Shown: positions 27,343 through 36,934 of the stretch, piece after piece
Position numbering within the stretch: the stretch's first letter is position 1
Layout: each line of letters begins with the position of its first letter
Source: Acidobacteriota bacterium
GTDB taxonomy: Bacteria > Acidobacteriota > Terriglobia > Acidiferrales > UBA7541
Assembly (NCBI GenBank): GCA_003223295.1
Contig: QHYM01000108.1
Coordinates: forward strand, 1 to 49,288
Length of the DNA: 49,288 nucleotides
Direction of reading: 5' to 3'
Position numbers and translations under genes: made by a program
The notes under the pieces: generated by a model
What the model was told of the DNA's origin: nothing
The model's database searches: none
The model's input: the letters and a program-made list of their open reading frames with translations, nothing else

Positions 27343-28506
27343 ATGAGAGCTGCCGTCCGTCACCAACTGGACCCAAGCATCCGCAGCAACGATACGCGGG
27401 ACTTTCACGCCTCCTTGCGCGCCAAGATCGTCGGCCAGGAGGAAGGCGTACAGTCCCTGGTGGATATGTACCAGGTTTTCTGTGCCGGTTTGAACTCGCC
27501 CGGCCGCCCGGTGGGGAATCTCCTTTTTCTGGGACCTACGGGGTCCGGAAAGACGCGCATCGTGGAGGCGGCTGCCGAAATCCTGTTTGGAGACGCACGC
27601 GTGGTGATTAAGGTGGATTGCGCGGAGTTTCAGCACTCGCACGAAATCGCCAAGCTGATTGGCTCGCCTCCGGGCTATCTCGGTCACCGGGAAACCCATC
27701 CCTTGATTACCCAGGAAGCCCTGGCCGCTTGCCACACCGACAAGCTGAAGCTGAGCTTCCTACTCTTTGACGAAATTGAGAAGGCCAGCGACGCGCTCTG
27801 GCAATTGTTGCTGGGGATGTTGGACAAAGCGACTCTGACGCTGGGCGACAACCGCCGAGTGGACCTTTCGCAGACCGTCATCTTCTTGACCTCCAATCTT
27901 GGCGGCGGAGAAATTACCGAACTGATGCAGGGCGGCATGGGCTTTATTCAACCAAAAGACAAGCCTGCGGCCGGGTTGGATCAAAAAGTGGAACGCACAG
28001 CCGTGGAAGCGGCGCGCCGCAAGTTTTCTCCGGAGTTTATGAACCGGTTGGACAAGGTGGTGGTTTTTCATCCACTGCGCCGCGAACAATTGGAGCAGGT
28101 TCTCGAGATTGAGTTGGGCCAGGTCCAAGAGCGTGTTCTGGAAACCGCCAAAGGGCAGTTTCTTTTCCGCGTGACCCAGCCTGGTCGGGATTTTCTTTTG
28201 CAGGATGGGACCGATCAACGGTACGGCGCGCGTCACCTGAAGAGGGCCATCGAACGCCATGTGGTTTATCCGCTGGCCAACCTGCTGGCCACCGAGCAAG
28301 TTCACCTTGGCGACCTCGTTTGCATCGATTGGAACAAGGAACAGGACCGTTTGACATTTGTTCGCGAAGGCGAAAACCTGGCTATCCCGGCGCGCAAGCC
28401 GGAACCGGCGCCCGCGGTGCGGGCTGTTCCGGCACGAAGCGGCAAGACAGCGGATGCTCCAAACGCGACGCCTTCTCCCGAAGTTTCGCCGCGTACTGCT
28501 CGCTAA
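27343..28506 (+). CDS. Single-ring Clp-type AAA+ ATPase (copy 2)
   Basis: 387 aa. Paralogue of the gene 310 bp upstream; by eye roughly nine of ten residues are identical over the 330-residue AAA+ core, while the first 20 residues and the C-terminal tail differ completely. All catalytic motifs are kept with numbering shifted by one: Walker A 64-71, pore GYLG, Walker B FLLFDEIEK, sensor-1 Asn, Arg finger, sensor-2, and the MGF loop at 199-201. Many synonymous differences between the copies point to an old duplication held by purifying selection. AGAGAGG precedes the ATG. The tail (346-387) is Pro/Ala-rich. Mixed hexamers of both copies are conceivable (inference). Confidence 0.9.
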   Translation: MRAAVRHQLDPSIRSNDTRDFHASLRAKIVGQEEGVQSLVDMYQVFCAGLNSPGRPVGNLLFLGPTGSGKTRIVEAAAEILFGDARVVIKVDCAEFQHSHEIAKLIGSPPGYLGHRETHPLITQEALAACHTDKLKLSFLLFDEIEKASDALWQLLLGMLDKATLTLGDNRRVDLSQTVIFLTSNLGGGEITELMQGGMGFIQPKDKPAAGLDQKVERTAVEAARRKFSPEFMNRLDKVVVFHPLRREQLEQVLEIELGQVQERVLETAKGQFLFRVTQPGRDFLLQDGTDQRYGARHLKRAIERHVVYPLANLLATEQVHLGDLVCIDWNKEQDRLTFVREGENLAIPARKPEPAPAVRAVPARSGKTADAPNATPSPEVSPRTAR

Positions 28507-28532
28507 AAAGCAGTTCCTTTTTCTCCCCCACA

Positions 28533-28567
28533 CCCGGGCGCCCCAGCCGCCCGGGTTTTTTCTTTTT
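28533..28567 (+). terminator. Rho-independent terminator of the second Clp-like gene
   Basis: CCCGGGCG / CGCCCGGG, loop of 7 nt, followed by TTTTTTCTTTTT. It begins 27 bp after the stop codon. Confidence 0.93.
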
Positions 28568-28652
28568 GGGTCCTCCCGGTGCTAAAGTAACTCTGAAACG
28601 AGAATCGCCATCATATTTTGAACTGTTTCAGAACGGGGGCTGGGAGGCTGCC

Positions 28653-30092
28653 GTGAACGCGTGGAGTAGGAAAGGGAATCCGTCCCGAAATGGTGCGCTT
28701 CCCATGGGGCGGCGAACGGGAGCACGCGCTGCGTCGGCGGGCGCGTGCCTTTTGTGTCTGCCCCTGTTGTTGACTCCGGTTGCGTTCGCGCAGCGCACAC
28801 AGCTCAAGCCAGGATGGAACATGTTCACTCCCCAGCAGGACATCGACCTCGGAAAGCGCGCGGCGGCCGATGCGGCGAAGCAATTGCCTCTCTGCAATGC
28901 GCCCAAAGTTGATGCCTATCTGACACAACTGGGGATGCGGCTGGCGGCAAAACTCTCGACCGGCGGCGTGCAGTATCCCTTCGAATTCCATTGCGTGAAT
29001 GAAAAGGCTATCAACGCGTTTGCCTTGCCTGGCGGATATGTTTTCATCAATCGCGGCGCCATCGAGGCGGCCGATAACGAAGCGCAGCTTGCGGGTGTGA
29101 TGGCGCATGAGCTTTCGCACGTGACGCTGCGCCACGGCACGAATCAGGCGACCAAAGCGCAAGCTGCGGAAGGTTTTCTGGGAATCGCGGGCGGGATCTT
29201 TGGTGGCTCGACGGGAGGAGCATTACTGACGCAGTTGGGTGCGTTTGCCGCTGGGGGCGTGCTGCTGCGTTATTCGCGAAGCGCGGAATCGCAAGCGGAC
29301 GTGATGGGCACACAAGTTCTTTACGATAGCGGCTACGACCCGCGCGCCATGGCGCAGTTTTTCGAGAAGCTCGAAGCCGAAACAAAGGGGAAGACTCCTC
29401 CGGAGTTTTTCTCCGACCATCCAAATCCCGAGCATCGGGTAGAGCGTGTGGATGAGGAGATCGAAAAGCTGGGCGGCGTGCCGCCAAATCCCAAGCGGGA
29501 TTCACCGGAGTTTGAAGCCATCAAGCGTGAAGTGCTGGCCTTGCCCGTGGCGAAAAAGCTCACGCCCGGAGCCGGCGGAGCGGCAAAAGCCCCTGCGCCG
29601 CCATCGGGAAGTTTTGCGACGTATCAGTCGAATGCGTACACGCTGAAATATCCGGACAATTGGAAGAAGTATCCCGACACCAACGGAAGTGGTGCCTCTT
29701 TTGCGCCCGAAGGCGGTGTGGTGGATGACGGCACCGGGCATGCCGCGCTAGCGTACGGACTTATCATCAGTGTGACGCAAGCTACTGGTGACCCCAACGA
29801 TTGGGATGCTTTGAACAGTGCCACACAGCAGTCGATTCAAGAGCTTCAGAAATCAAATCCAAATATGAAAATCACGCGGCAGCCGGAGCGCGTGCGCTTG
29901 AACGGCCAGCCCGGCCTGGCAACGTATCTCAGCAACGATTCTCCCGTGGGTGGTCAGGAAACCGATTGGGCGGTCACCACGCTTCGCCCCGAAGGGCTGG
30001 TCTCATTTATTTGCGTGGCTCCGCAATCCGCGTATGAAAAATACGACAAGACGTTCAACGCTATCCTCGACAGCGTGCGATTCCAGAAATAA
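28653..30092 (+). CDS. Periplasmic M48-family metalloprotease with C-terminal PsbP/DUF1795-like domain
   Basis: 479 aa from the GTG at 28653, chosen because GGGAGG precedes it by 5 bp; the ATG at 28704 (462 aa) is an alternative. Signal peptide ends at VAFAQ. Zinc site HELSH (152-156) with the third ligand E212 in SRSAESQADVMG, as in M48C/BepA-like proteases. Conserved FALPGGYVFINRGAI precedes it and SDHPNPEHRVERVDEEI follows it. Residues 325-479 form a separate domain (YTLKYPDNWKKYPDT ... FNAILDSVRF) resembling PsbP/DUF1795 lipoprotein domains. BepA-type enzymes degrade or chaperone misfolded outer-membrane proteins; the added domain is not part of BepA, which has TPRs instead. Confidence 0.9.
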   Translation: MNAWSRKGNPSRNGALPMGRRTGARAASAGACLLCLPLLLTPVAFAQRTQLKPGWNMFTPQQDIDLGKRAAADAAKQLPLCNAPKVDAYLTQLGMRLAAKLSTGGVQYPFEFHCVNEKAINAFALPGGYVFINRGAIEAADNEAQLAGVMAHELSHVTLRHGTNQATKAQAAEGFLGIAGGIFGGSTGGALLTQLGAFAAGGVLLRYSRSAESQADVMGTQVLYDSGYDPRAMAQFFEKLEAETKGKTPPEFFSDHPNPEHRVERVDEEIEKLGGVPPNPKRDSPEFEAIKREVLALPVAKKLTPGAGGAAKAPAPPSGSFATYQSNAYTLKYPDNWKKYPDTNGSGASFAPEGGVVDDGTGHAALAYGLIISVTQATGDPNDWDALNSATQQSIQELQKSNPNMKITRQPERVRLNGQPGLATYLSNDSPVGGQETDWAVTTLRPEGLVSFICVAPQSAYEKYDKTFNAILDSVRFQK

Positions 30093-30109
30093 CCCTCTAT
30101 TCTTTGGGA

Positions 30110-31816
30110 TCAAGGACGGCTGAGAGTCAGATCTTCCGCTGTTTTGCCCGCGTATTGCGAACGATAGAGTTCCGCGGCTCGCTCGATCGCCTCAGTAATG
30201 CTGGCGCAAATATTTTCCGCGCCCACGTGACGCTCAAACTCTGCCTGCTTCATCAGTTGCGAGGGTTGTTCCCTTGCTCCACAAAGCAACAGCGAGCGCC
30301 CGGACTCGTGCAACGTGTCCGCGAGATCGCGAATGGCGCCGAGGCCAGTGGCGTCAATGGCGGTCATGTTGCGCAAACGCAGAATAACGATGGGCGGCAG
30401 CTGGTCGAGAGAGTGCAGGATATCGGCAAACTTATCGGTTGCGCCGAAGAGGAACGGCCCGTGAATGCGGTAAACAATCGCGTAGTCTGGGATGTCCTTG
30501 CCCTGAAGCACGTGCACACGGCTGTCTTCCACGTAATCTTTGGTAACCGGGCTCACCGTCGTAGTCCGCGAGACTTTGCGAATGAATGTGAGCGCGGCAA
30601 GCACCATCCCGACTTCTACCGCAAAGGTCAGGTCGGTAACCACGGTCAGCGTCAGCGTTAGCAGCCAGACGGCAATGTCTGCCGCGCTCAACTTCAGGAT
30701 TTCCGGGATTTCCTCCCAGTCGCCCATGTTGTACGCGACAATCATCAGAATGGATGCCAGCGCCGCGAGCGGCACACTTTTCACCAGCGGGGCGGCAAAC
30801 AGCACAATCGCCAGCAGCGTAAGGGCATGAATCATTCCTGCGACAGGAGTCTTCGCGCCCGCGCGGACGTTCGTGGCGGTGCGCGCGATCGCGCCAGTGG
30901 CAGGCAAGCCGCCGAAGAGCGGCGAGATGATATTTGCCACGCCCTGGCCAATCAATTCCACGTTGGGATTGTGCTTGTCGTTGCTCATGCGGTCCGACAC
31001 AACAGCGGACATGAGCGATTCAATCGCTCCGAGCATCGCCACGGTAAATGCGGGAGAGAGCAACTGGCGGAAAACATCGTAATGAAACTGCGGCACGACA
31101 ATGGTGGGAAGGCCTTTCGGGATGCCTCCAAAGCGGCTGCCAATCGTTTCCAGGTTCAGATGCAAAAGCATGACCGCGGCGGTGGCGCCAAAAGTGACCA
31201 GGATAGCGCCTGGTATTTTCTTGGCGTACTTCAGGCAGAGAATCATTACGGCAATCGAGAGGATGGAAACCGCAGTAGCGGGCACAGAAAACGTGTTCGC
31301 AGCTGCGGCAAACGCCTCCATGCGATGAAAGAAGTCGCCGGGGACGTGGTCCATCTTCAAGCCGAACAAGTCCCGTATTTGTGTGCTAGCAATGAGAATC
31401 GCAATTCCGTTGGTGAAACCGACGACGACGGGCCGGGGGAAATACTTCACCATGGTGCCCATGCCGGTGATGCCTAGAAGCACGAGCAGCACGCCGGCCA
31501 TCATCGTGCACATGAACAGGCCGTCGATTCCATGCTTGGCGATGATGCCCGCCACGACTACCACGAAAGCCCCGGTGGGACCGCCGATTTGCGTTTTCGA
31601 GCCACCCAGCGCGGAGATCAAAAAGCCGGTCACAATCGCGCAGTACAAGCCTGCCTGGGGCGGCACGCCTGACGCGATCGCGAACGCCATCGCCAGAGGC
31701 AGCGCGACCAGGCCCACGGTGACGCCCGCGATTAAATCGCATACGAATTTGTGCCGATCGTAATTGCGAAGAAGAATTACGGATTTTGGGAGCCAATCTT
31801 CAATTTCGAAATTCAT
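30110..31816 (-). CDS. SulP-family anion transporter with STAS domain
   Basis: 568 aa. About 12-14 membrane helices: LIAGVTVGLVALPLAMAFAIASGVPPQAGLY is the SulP opening signature, with GPTGAFVVVVAGI in TM3 and FVGFTNG-type TM6, the anion-binding cradle. The STAS domain begins at about 440 and contains ILRLRNMTAIDATGLGAIRDL, with the Asp-Ala-Thr motif of the STAS nucleotide site. Such proteins take up sulfate, bicarbonate or dicarboxylates. Gene context does not discriminate; DauA/YchM-like C4-dicarboxylate or sulfate transport is possible. It converges with the M48 gene; only 17 bp separate their ends. Confidence 0.93.
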   Translation of the reverse strand: MNFEIEDWLPKSVILLRNYDRHKFVCDLIAGVTVGLVALPLAMAFAIASGVPPQAGLYCAIVTGFLISALGGSKTQIGGPTGAFVVVVAGIIAKHGIDGLFMCTMMAGVLLVLLGITGMGTMVKYFPRPVVVGFTNGIAILIASTQIRDLFGLKMDHVPGDFFHRMEAFAAAANTFSVPATAVSILSIAVMILCLKYAKKIPGAILVTFGATAAVMLLHLNLETIGSRFGGIPKGLPTIVVPQFHYDVFRQLLSPAFTVAMLGAIESLMSAVVSDRMSNDKHNPNVELIGQGVANIISPLFGGLPATGAIARTATNVRAGAKTPVAGMIHALTLLAIVLFAAPLVKSVPLAALASILMIVAYNMGDWEEIPEILKLSAADIAVWLLTLTLTVVTDLTFAVEVGMVLAALTFIRKVSRTTTVSPVTKDYVEDSRVHVLQGKDIPDYAIVYRIHGPFLFGATDKFADILHSLDQLPPIVILRLRNMTAIDATGLGAIRDLADTLHESGRSLLLCGAREQPSQLMKQAEFERHVGAENICASITEAIERAAELYRSQYAGKTAEDLTLSRP

Positions 31817-31969
31817 GTGTTCGTCGATCTTCGGCAGGAAGGCACTCGCTCAAGTTTAGCAGAACATGAAAACGCGCAAGTTGTGAAGCCCAGGGTCGTG
31901 TGTCTTCTCACAAACAGGTCGGATAGTTGGGAGCGTAGTTTTTCCGCAGCAGGCTAAGGGCAACTCTGC

Positions 31970-33481
31970 TTAGTCGGCGGCCGTGCTGCGCGGGGCGGCG
32001 GGCTTCCAGCGTAGGACCGGTTTGCGGGCCGCGCCAACTTCGTCTAGCCGCCTAACGCGCGTGGTGTGCGGTGCGGTTTTTACAATTTCCGGTTTCGTGG
32101 CGGCTTCTTCGGCGATGGATTTCATCGCATCGATGAACAAATCGCACTCTTCGTGGGACTCGGATTCTGTGGGCTCGATCATCAAAGCGCCCGGAACAAT
32201 TAGCGGAAACGCTGTGGTGTAGGGATGAAAACCGTAGTCAATCAGGCGCTTGGCGATGTCCATGGTGTTCACGCCGTTTTTCTTCTGCAAAGCGTCACTG
32301 AAAACCACTTCATGCATCGAGGGCAGGGAATAGGGCAGTTCGTAGACGCCTTCGAGGTGCTTGCGAATGTAATTTGCATTCAGTACCGCGTCCTCGGTCG
32401 CCTGTCGAACGCCAGGGCCGTACGCTAGAATGTAGGCCAGCGCGCGGACCAGCACACCGAAGTTGCTGCTGAACGCTTTTACTCTGCCGATGGAATCGGG
32501 ACGAATGGGCTCCAGCGCCAGCCGGCCATTTTCCTTTTCCACAAGGATTGGCACGGGGCGGAACGGTTCGAGAATTTTTTTCATTGCCACGGGGCCCGCA
32601 CCTGGCCCGCCGCCGCCATGCGGCGTCGAAAAGGTCTTGTGCAAGTTCAGGTGCATGACGTCGACGCCGAGATCGCCCGGGCGTGTTATGCCGGTGAGGG
32701 CGTTCATATTGGCGCCATCCATATACAGCAGCGCGCCTTTGGCGTGCAGAATCTGCGCGATTTCCGGAAGGCGCTGCTCGAAAACCCCGAGCGTCGAAGG
32801 ATTGGTAATCATCAGCGCCGCGACGTCTTCAGTGACCAATTTGCGCAAGCCTTCGACATCGACCTGTCCTTGCGCACCGGACTTGATGTTTTCGACTTCG
32901 TATCCGGCGATTACCGCTGTGGCCGGATTCGTGCCGTGTGCGGAATCGGGAATCAACACCTTCTTGCGGGGATCTCCCTGCTTTTGCAGGTATGCGCGGA
33001 TCAGCAACAGCCCGGTGAGCTCGCCCTGCGCCCCTGCGGCCGGTTGCAAGGTGATGGCATCCATGCCTGTGATTTCCAACAGACATTTTTCCAGCAGCCG
33101 CAGGATTTTCAGACAGCCTTGCGAAAGATCTTGCGGCTGATACGGATGCTCGGTCGCGATTCCTTCGAGGCGTGCCACAAATTCATTCACGCGGGGATTG
33201 TACTTCATGGTGCAGGATCCGAGCGGATACATGCCCAGGTCAATGGCGTGATTCCAGGTAGAGAGGCGCGTGAAGTGGCGAATCACTTCGATTTCGCTGA
33301 CTTCGGGAAAGCCTTTGATGCCTTCCTTGCGGTGGAGCGCGCCAAGCGCCTTTGCCGGTTCCGCAGCGGGAACGTCCAGCGGCGGCAATTCGAACGCACG
33401 CTTTCCCGGCGACGATTTCTCGAAGATCAGGCCTTCGTTCTGGTTGGTGTGCCGTGACGCTTTTTTGATTTTTTCGTTCAT
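31970..33481 (-). CDS. gcvPB: Glycine dehydrogenase (decarboxylating) subunit 2
   Basis: 503 aa. Carries the PLP lysine K282 in HLNLHKTFSTPHGGGGPG, the P-protein signature, and PLGSCTMKYNPRVNE near the N-terminus. Together with the gcvPA product it forms the split P-protein that decarboxylates glycine and loads the aminomethyl group on the lipoyl arm of GcvH. Last gene of the gcv operon; the gap from gcvPA is 66 bp, with GGAG two bases before the ATG. The C-terminal 30 residues are an Ala/Pro/Arg-rich extension beyond the family core. Confidence 0.96.
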   Translation of the reverse strand: MNEKIKKASRHTNQNEGLIFEKSSPGKRAFELPPLDVPAAEPAKALGALHRKEGIKGFPEVSEIEVIRHFTRLSTWNHAIDLGMYPLGSCTMKYNPRVNEFVARLEGIATEHPYQPQDLSQGCLKILRLLEKCLLEITGMDAITLQPAAGAQGELTGLLLIRAYLQKQGDPRKKVLIPDSAHGTNPATAVIAGYEVENIKSGAQGQVDVEGLRKLVTEDVAALMITNPSTLGVFEQRLPEIAQILHAKGALLYMDGANMNALTGITRPGDLGVDVMHLNLHKTFSTPHGGGGPGAGPVAMKKILEPFRPVPILVEKENGRLALEPIRPDSIGRVKAFSSNFGVLVRALAYILAYGPGVRQATEDAVLNANYIRKHLEGVYELPYSLPSMHEVVFSDALQKKNGVNTMDIAKRLIDYGFHPYTTAFPLIVPGALMIEPTESESHEECDLFIDAMKSIAEEAATKPEIVKTAPHTTRVRRLDEVGAARKPVLRWKPAAPRSTAAD

Positions 33482-33547
33482 TTCTCCAATTTACCTGCCT
33501 GGGGCGTTACATCGCGCTGGACGCGACAATTTCTGTATGCGCTTTGC

Positions 33548-34894
33548 CTAAACCGGTTGTTCGAGCGCCCGCTTCAAAGCGCCTGCAAATCGTTCAATCT
33601 CCGCGCGGGGCGTCGTTTCCGTGACGCACACCAGCGCGTGCTTGGTGAGCTCCGGATACGGCGTGCCAAGAGCCAAAGGTCCGACGATTTTTTCGCGCAC
33701 GAGGTGCGAATTTACAATTTTCACCGAGCGCGGCAGCTCGACGGTGAATTCATTGAAGAATGGCGCGTCAAACGTGCGCCGCACCCCGGGGATTTTCAGC
33801 AGCTCGGCGAGCGCGAATCGGGCCTTCGCGAGGTTCTGCTCGGCCATCTCGCGCAAGCCTTCTTTGCCAAGCAGCGTCAAGTGCACCGTGGCTGCCAGCG
33901 CGCAAAGCGCCTGATTCGTGCAAATGTTCGAAGTGGCTTTCTCGCGGCGGATGTGCTGCTCGCGCGTGGCAAGAGTAAGGACAAATCCGCGATGACCCTC
34001 GGAATCCGTGGTCTGCCCCGCCAGCCTTCCGGGCATCTGGCGGACGTATTTCTCGCGCGCCGCAATCACTCCGGCAAACGGCCCGCCGTAACTTGGCGGC
34101 AAGCCGAAGCTCTGCGCTTCCATCGCGACAATGTCCGCTTCCGCGGGTGGACGGAGCAGACCGAGCGAAATGCCTTCCGTAATTGCCACGACGAACATTG
34201 CGCCAACCGCATGCGCGGCTTCCGCCAGTGGGGCGTACGATTCGATGGCACCAAAAAAATTCGGCGATTGCACGACCACGGCGGCCAGGTCGTCTTTCAA
34301 CGCGGCTTGCAACGCCTTCGCGTCCACTGTCCCGCTGGCGGTAAAGGGAATCTCTTCGATACGCAAGCCCGAGTTCTTGGCGTAAGTCTTCAGTACGTCG
34401 CGGTATTCCGGATGCACCGAACGAGCGACCAGCACGCGCTGCCGCCCCGTTAGCCGTTGCGCCATCAATACCGCTTCCGTCGTGGCCGTGGACCCGTCGT
34501 ACATCGACGCGTTGGCGACATCCTGGCCGGTGAGCTGGCACATCAGCGTCTGAAACTCGAAAATCGCCTGCAACGTTCCCTGCGAAATTTCCGCCTGATA
34601 TGGAGTATATGAAGTGAGGAATTCTCCGCGTTGGATGATGGTATCGGTCACCACCGAACGAAGATGGTTGTAAACGCCGGCGCCCAAAAAGCTGGTATAT
34701 CCTGCGGCGTTTTCGGCCGCGCGCTCCTTGAAATACTGGATAACTTCCGCTTCCGAGTACGGCCCGGGAATCTTCAGCGCTTCGCGCAGGCGATACTTTT
34801 CCGGAATGCTCGAAAACAATTCATCAATGGATTTTGCGCCGATGGCGGCCAGCATTTCTTGCCGCTCGACAGGGCTCTTCGGGAGGTAGCGCAT
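33548..34894 (-). CDS. gcvPA: Glycine dehydrogenase (decarboxylating) subunit 1
   Basis: 448 aa, usual length. N-terminal [19 protein letters not shown], then [30 protein letters not shown] and [11 protein letters not shown], all diagnostic of the alpha subunit, which lacks the PLP lysine. Its ATG shares one base with the gcvH stop (TAATG), giving strict translational coupling. Forms the heterotetrameric P-protein with GcvPB. The split form is typical of Firmicutes, archaea, Thermus and Acidobacteriota, unlike the fused gcvP of enterobacteria. Confidence 0.96.
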   Translation of the reverse strand: MRYLPKSPVERQEMLAAIGAKSIDELFSSIPEKYRLREALKIPGPYSEAEVIQYFKERAAENAAGYTSFLGAGVYNHLRSVVTDTIIQRGEFLTSYTPYQAEISQGTLQAIFEFQTLMCQLTGQDVANASMYDGSTATTEAVLMAQRLTGRQRVLVARSVHPEYRDVLKTYAKNSGLRIEEIPFTASGTVDAKALQAALKDDLAAVVVQSPNFFGAIESYAPLAEAAHAVGAMFVVAITEGISLGLLRPPAEADIVAMEAQSFGLPPSYGGPFAGVIAAREKYVRQMPGRLAGQTTDSEGHRGFVLTLATREQHIRREKATSNICTNQALCALAATVHLTLLGKEGLREMAEQNLAKARFALAELLKIPGVRRTFDAPFFNEFTVELPRSVKIVNSHLVREKIVGPLALGTPYPELTKHALVCVTETTPRAEIERFAGALKRALEQPV

Positions 34895-35295
34895 TAGGCC
34901 GAGGTTTCCTTGCCCTTCTCCGCGATGTAGGCTTCGTAGGCGGCCGCGTCCATCAAGTCGCTGATCCCTTTAGCATTTGTTAAGCGCACTTTGATCAGCC
35001 ACGCGGCTCCGTGCGGATCGCTGTTAATGGTTTCCGGCTTGTTCTGAAGCTCGCCATTGGCTTCAATCACTTCGCCGTTGGCGGGAGCGTAGATTTCGCT
35101 GACGGCCTTCACCGATTCCACAGTCCCAAAGGATTTTCCCGCTTCAATCTTGGCGCCAAGCTTCGGCAGTTCGACGAAGACCACGTCACCAAGTTCATGC
35201 TGTGCGTGATCGGTGATCCCGATCGTGGCGAGGTCTCCCTTCAACTCGATCCACTCGTGCTCTTTGGTGTAGCGCCGGTCCTTGGGGTATCCCAT
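34894..35295 (-). CDS. gcvH: Glycine cleavage system H protein
   Basis: 133 aa. Lipoyl-attachment lysine K63 in [20 protein letters not shown], preceded by [20 protein letters not shown]. The lipoylated arm shuttles the aminomethyl intermediate between P, T and L proteins. A textbook AAAGGAG lies 7 bp before the ATG. No lipoate ligase or L-protein gene is found in the window. Confidence 0.97.
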   Translation of the reverse strand: MGYPKDRRYTKEHEWIELKGDLATIGITDHAQHELGDVVFVELPKLGAKIEAGKSFGTVESVKAVSEIYAPANGEVIEANGELQNKPETINSDPHGAAWLIKVRLTNAKGISDLMDAAAYEAYIAEKGKETSA

Positions 35296-35307
35296 TTCAA
35301 ATCTCCT

Positions 35308-35589
35308 TTAAAGCCCTTCAAGCAGGACCATGGACTTTCGCGTCCCCTGAATCTCAAACAGCTTTCGGATGGCCTCTTCTTTTTCCGCGTCCATCTTCGC
35401 AGCAGACTTAGGAGCCTGCTCCTGCGTCTTCGTCTGCGCCGAAGTTTCAGTCGGCACAGATTTTGCTGGCACCGAGGATTCCGTAGCTGTAGCCCCAGTC
35501 TTCGCTGATGTCGGCTGGGGCGCCGCTGTGTTCTGCCCAAGGGCCAAAGGGGCCAGCCAAAGAAAAACAAAAGGTGCAGCAGTTTTCAC
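35308..35589 (-). CDS. Small secreted protein inside gcv operon, truncated DUF2059-like
   Basis: 93 aa, start GTG at 35589 with AAGGAG upstream. Signal peptide 1-18 ending LALGQ; Thr/Ala/Ser/Lys-rich linker to about 65; the last 28 residues (EEAIRKLFEIQGTRKSMVLL) resemble the opening helix of DUF2059 domains (family pattern: IRKLLEL-TG), but the protein ends there, immediately before the gcvH ribosome site. It looks like a DUF2059 protein that lost its domain, or a minimal version of it. It sits 9 bp after gcvT and 12 bp before gcvH, so it is co-transcribed. Function unknown; not a known part of the glycine cleavage system. Confidence 0.7.
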   Translation of the reverse strand: MKTAAPFVFLWLAPLALGQNTAAPQPTSAKTGATATESSVPAKSVPTETSAQTKTQEQAPKSAAKMDAEKEEAIRKLFEIQGTRKSMVLLEGL

Positions 35590-35598
35590 GGAATCTCC

Positions 35599-36768
35599 TT
35601 ATGCGGTCGCATGTTTCTTGGGACGTTTGTAAAACGGAGTCGGAACTACCTGCGCTTTGTATTTCTGCCCGCGAATTTCGACTCTCAAAACTGTGCCAAG
35701 CGCCGAATACGCCGGGGGCACGTACGCCAGCGCAATGTTCTTGCCCGAGGTCGGCGAAGGGGAACCGCTGGTCACCACGCCAACGCGTTCGCCGGCGTCA
35801 TTGCAGCAACAGTATTCGTCGCGTGCAATGCCGCGATCGATCATTTCGATGCCGACCAGAGTGCGCGCCAACCCTGCGGCCTTGGCGCGTTCCAGCGCAG
35901 CGCGGCCGATGAATTCGCCCTTCTCCATCTTGCAGTAACGGTCCAGCCCGGCTTCCCAAACGTTAATCTGTTCGCTGATCTCATGCCCGTACAGCGCCAT
36001 TTTTGATTCCAGCCGCAACGTGTTGCGCGCGCCCAAGCCGCAAGGAATTATGCCGAATTCGCGCCCCGCTTCCATCACCTGATTCCAGACCCTTTCGCTG
36101 GTGGCTACGCCGGAGGGCACGTAAATCTCAAATCCATCTTCGCCGGTATAGCCGGTGCGCGCGATCAGCGTGTTCTTTAGCCCGCAGACGGTACCGTGCG
36201 TGAACCAATAATTCTTGATGGCGCCTAAATCCGCATCCGTCAGTTTCTGCAGAACCTCGGCCGCGCGCGGTCCCTGAATAGCCAACTGCGTGTACGCGTC
36301 GCTCAGGTCTTCGACGACGCCATCGAATCCCTTGGTGTTGTCACGGACCCAGTTGATGTCCTTTTCTCGTGTGCCCGCATTGATCACCAGCAGAAAATCA
36401 TCTTCTCCCAGCCGGTGCACGATGACGTCGTCCACAAATGTACCTTCGGGATAGAGCATCGCCGAGTAGTGCGCCTGGCCGATGGCCAGCCTGGATGCAT
36501 CGTTCATGGTGATGTGCTGAACCGCGGCCAGCGCTCCGCCGGGCTTCTTGCCGCTGTGAATTCGAATGTCCCCCATGTGGCTCACGTCAAATACGCCGAC
36601 GCTTCCACGCACAGCCTTGTGTTCCGCAATCAAGCCGCCGCTCGGCGGGTATTCGACGGGCATGTCCCAGCCGCCGAAATTAACCATTTTCGCGCCCAGG
36701 CGGCGGTGCAATGCGTTCAGCGGCGTCTTGCGAAGTGCGCTTATGGGAGAAGTTGTGGAGGAATCCAT
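35599..36768 (-). CDS. gcvT: Aminomethyltransferase (glycine cleavage T protein)
   Basis: 389 aa from the ATG at 36768; an ATG 11 codons upstream is possible. Motifs: LNALHRRLGAKMVNFGGWDMPVEYP, the folate-site region (FDVSHMGDIRIHSG), QHITMNDASRLAIGQAHYS, TGYTGEDGFEIYVP and LGARNTLRLESKMALYGHEI, ending in the C-terminal barrel with GVVTSGSPSPTSGKNIALAYV. Transfers the methylene group from GcvH-bound aminomethyl to tetrahydrofolate, releasing ammonia. First gene of the operon; no glycine riboswitch was recognised in the 166-bp divergent gap upstream. Confidence 0.96.
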   Translation of the reverse strand: MDSSTTSPISALRKTPLNALHRRLGAKMVNFGGWDMPVEYPPSGGLIAEHKAVRGSVGVFDVSHMGDIRIHSGKKPGGALAAVQHITMNDASRLAIGQAHYSAMLYPEGTFVDDVIVHRLGEDDFLLVINAGTREKDINWVRDNTKGFDGVVEDLSDAYTQLAIQGPRAAEVLQKLTDADLGAIKNYWFTHGTVCGLKNTLIARTGYTGEDGFEIYVPSGVATSERVWNQVMEAGREFGIIPCGLGARNTLRLESKMALYGHEISEQINVWEAGLDRYCKMEKGEFIGRAALERAKAAGLARTLVGIEMIDRGIARDEYCCCNDAGERVGVVTSGSPSPTSGKNIALAYVPPAYSALGTVLRVEIRGQKYKAQVVPTPFYKRPKKHATA

Positions 36769-36934
36769 TCGTATCGCTCGGGCAGAAATCGATACTAACA
36801 TGCACTTCCAAAGCGGTCAAAGAAGCGGAGGCATTCACGCTTCGACGAAAAGCATGCAAAAGATCTGCCCTCCCCCGGCCATGTTCATCTTGCCGCTAGA
36901 GCATGGCTCAGGTACAGTTTTCCTGAGGGCACCC

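Noticed and set aside
36769-36934. Glycine riboswitch upstream of gcvT
   Set aside because: The gcvT/zinc-ribbon divergent gap was read for the conserved glycine-aptamer segments and they were not found; no expression platform or terminator hairpin is visible either.
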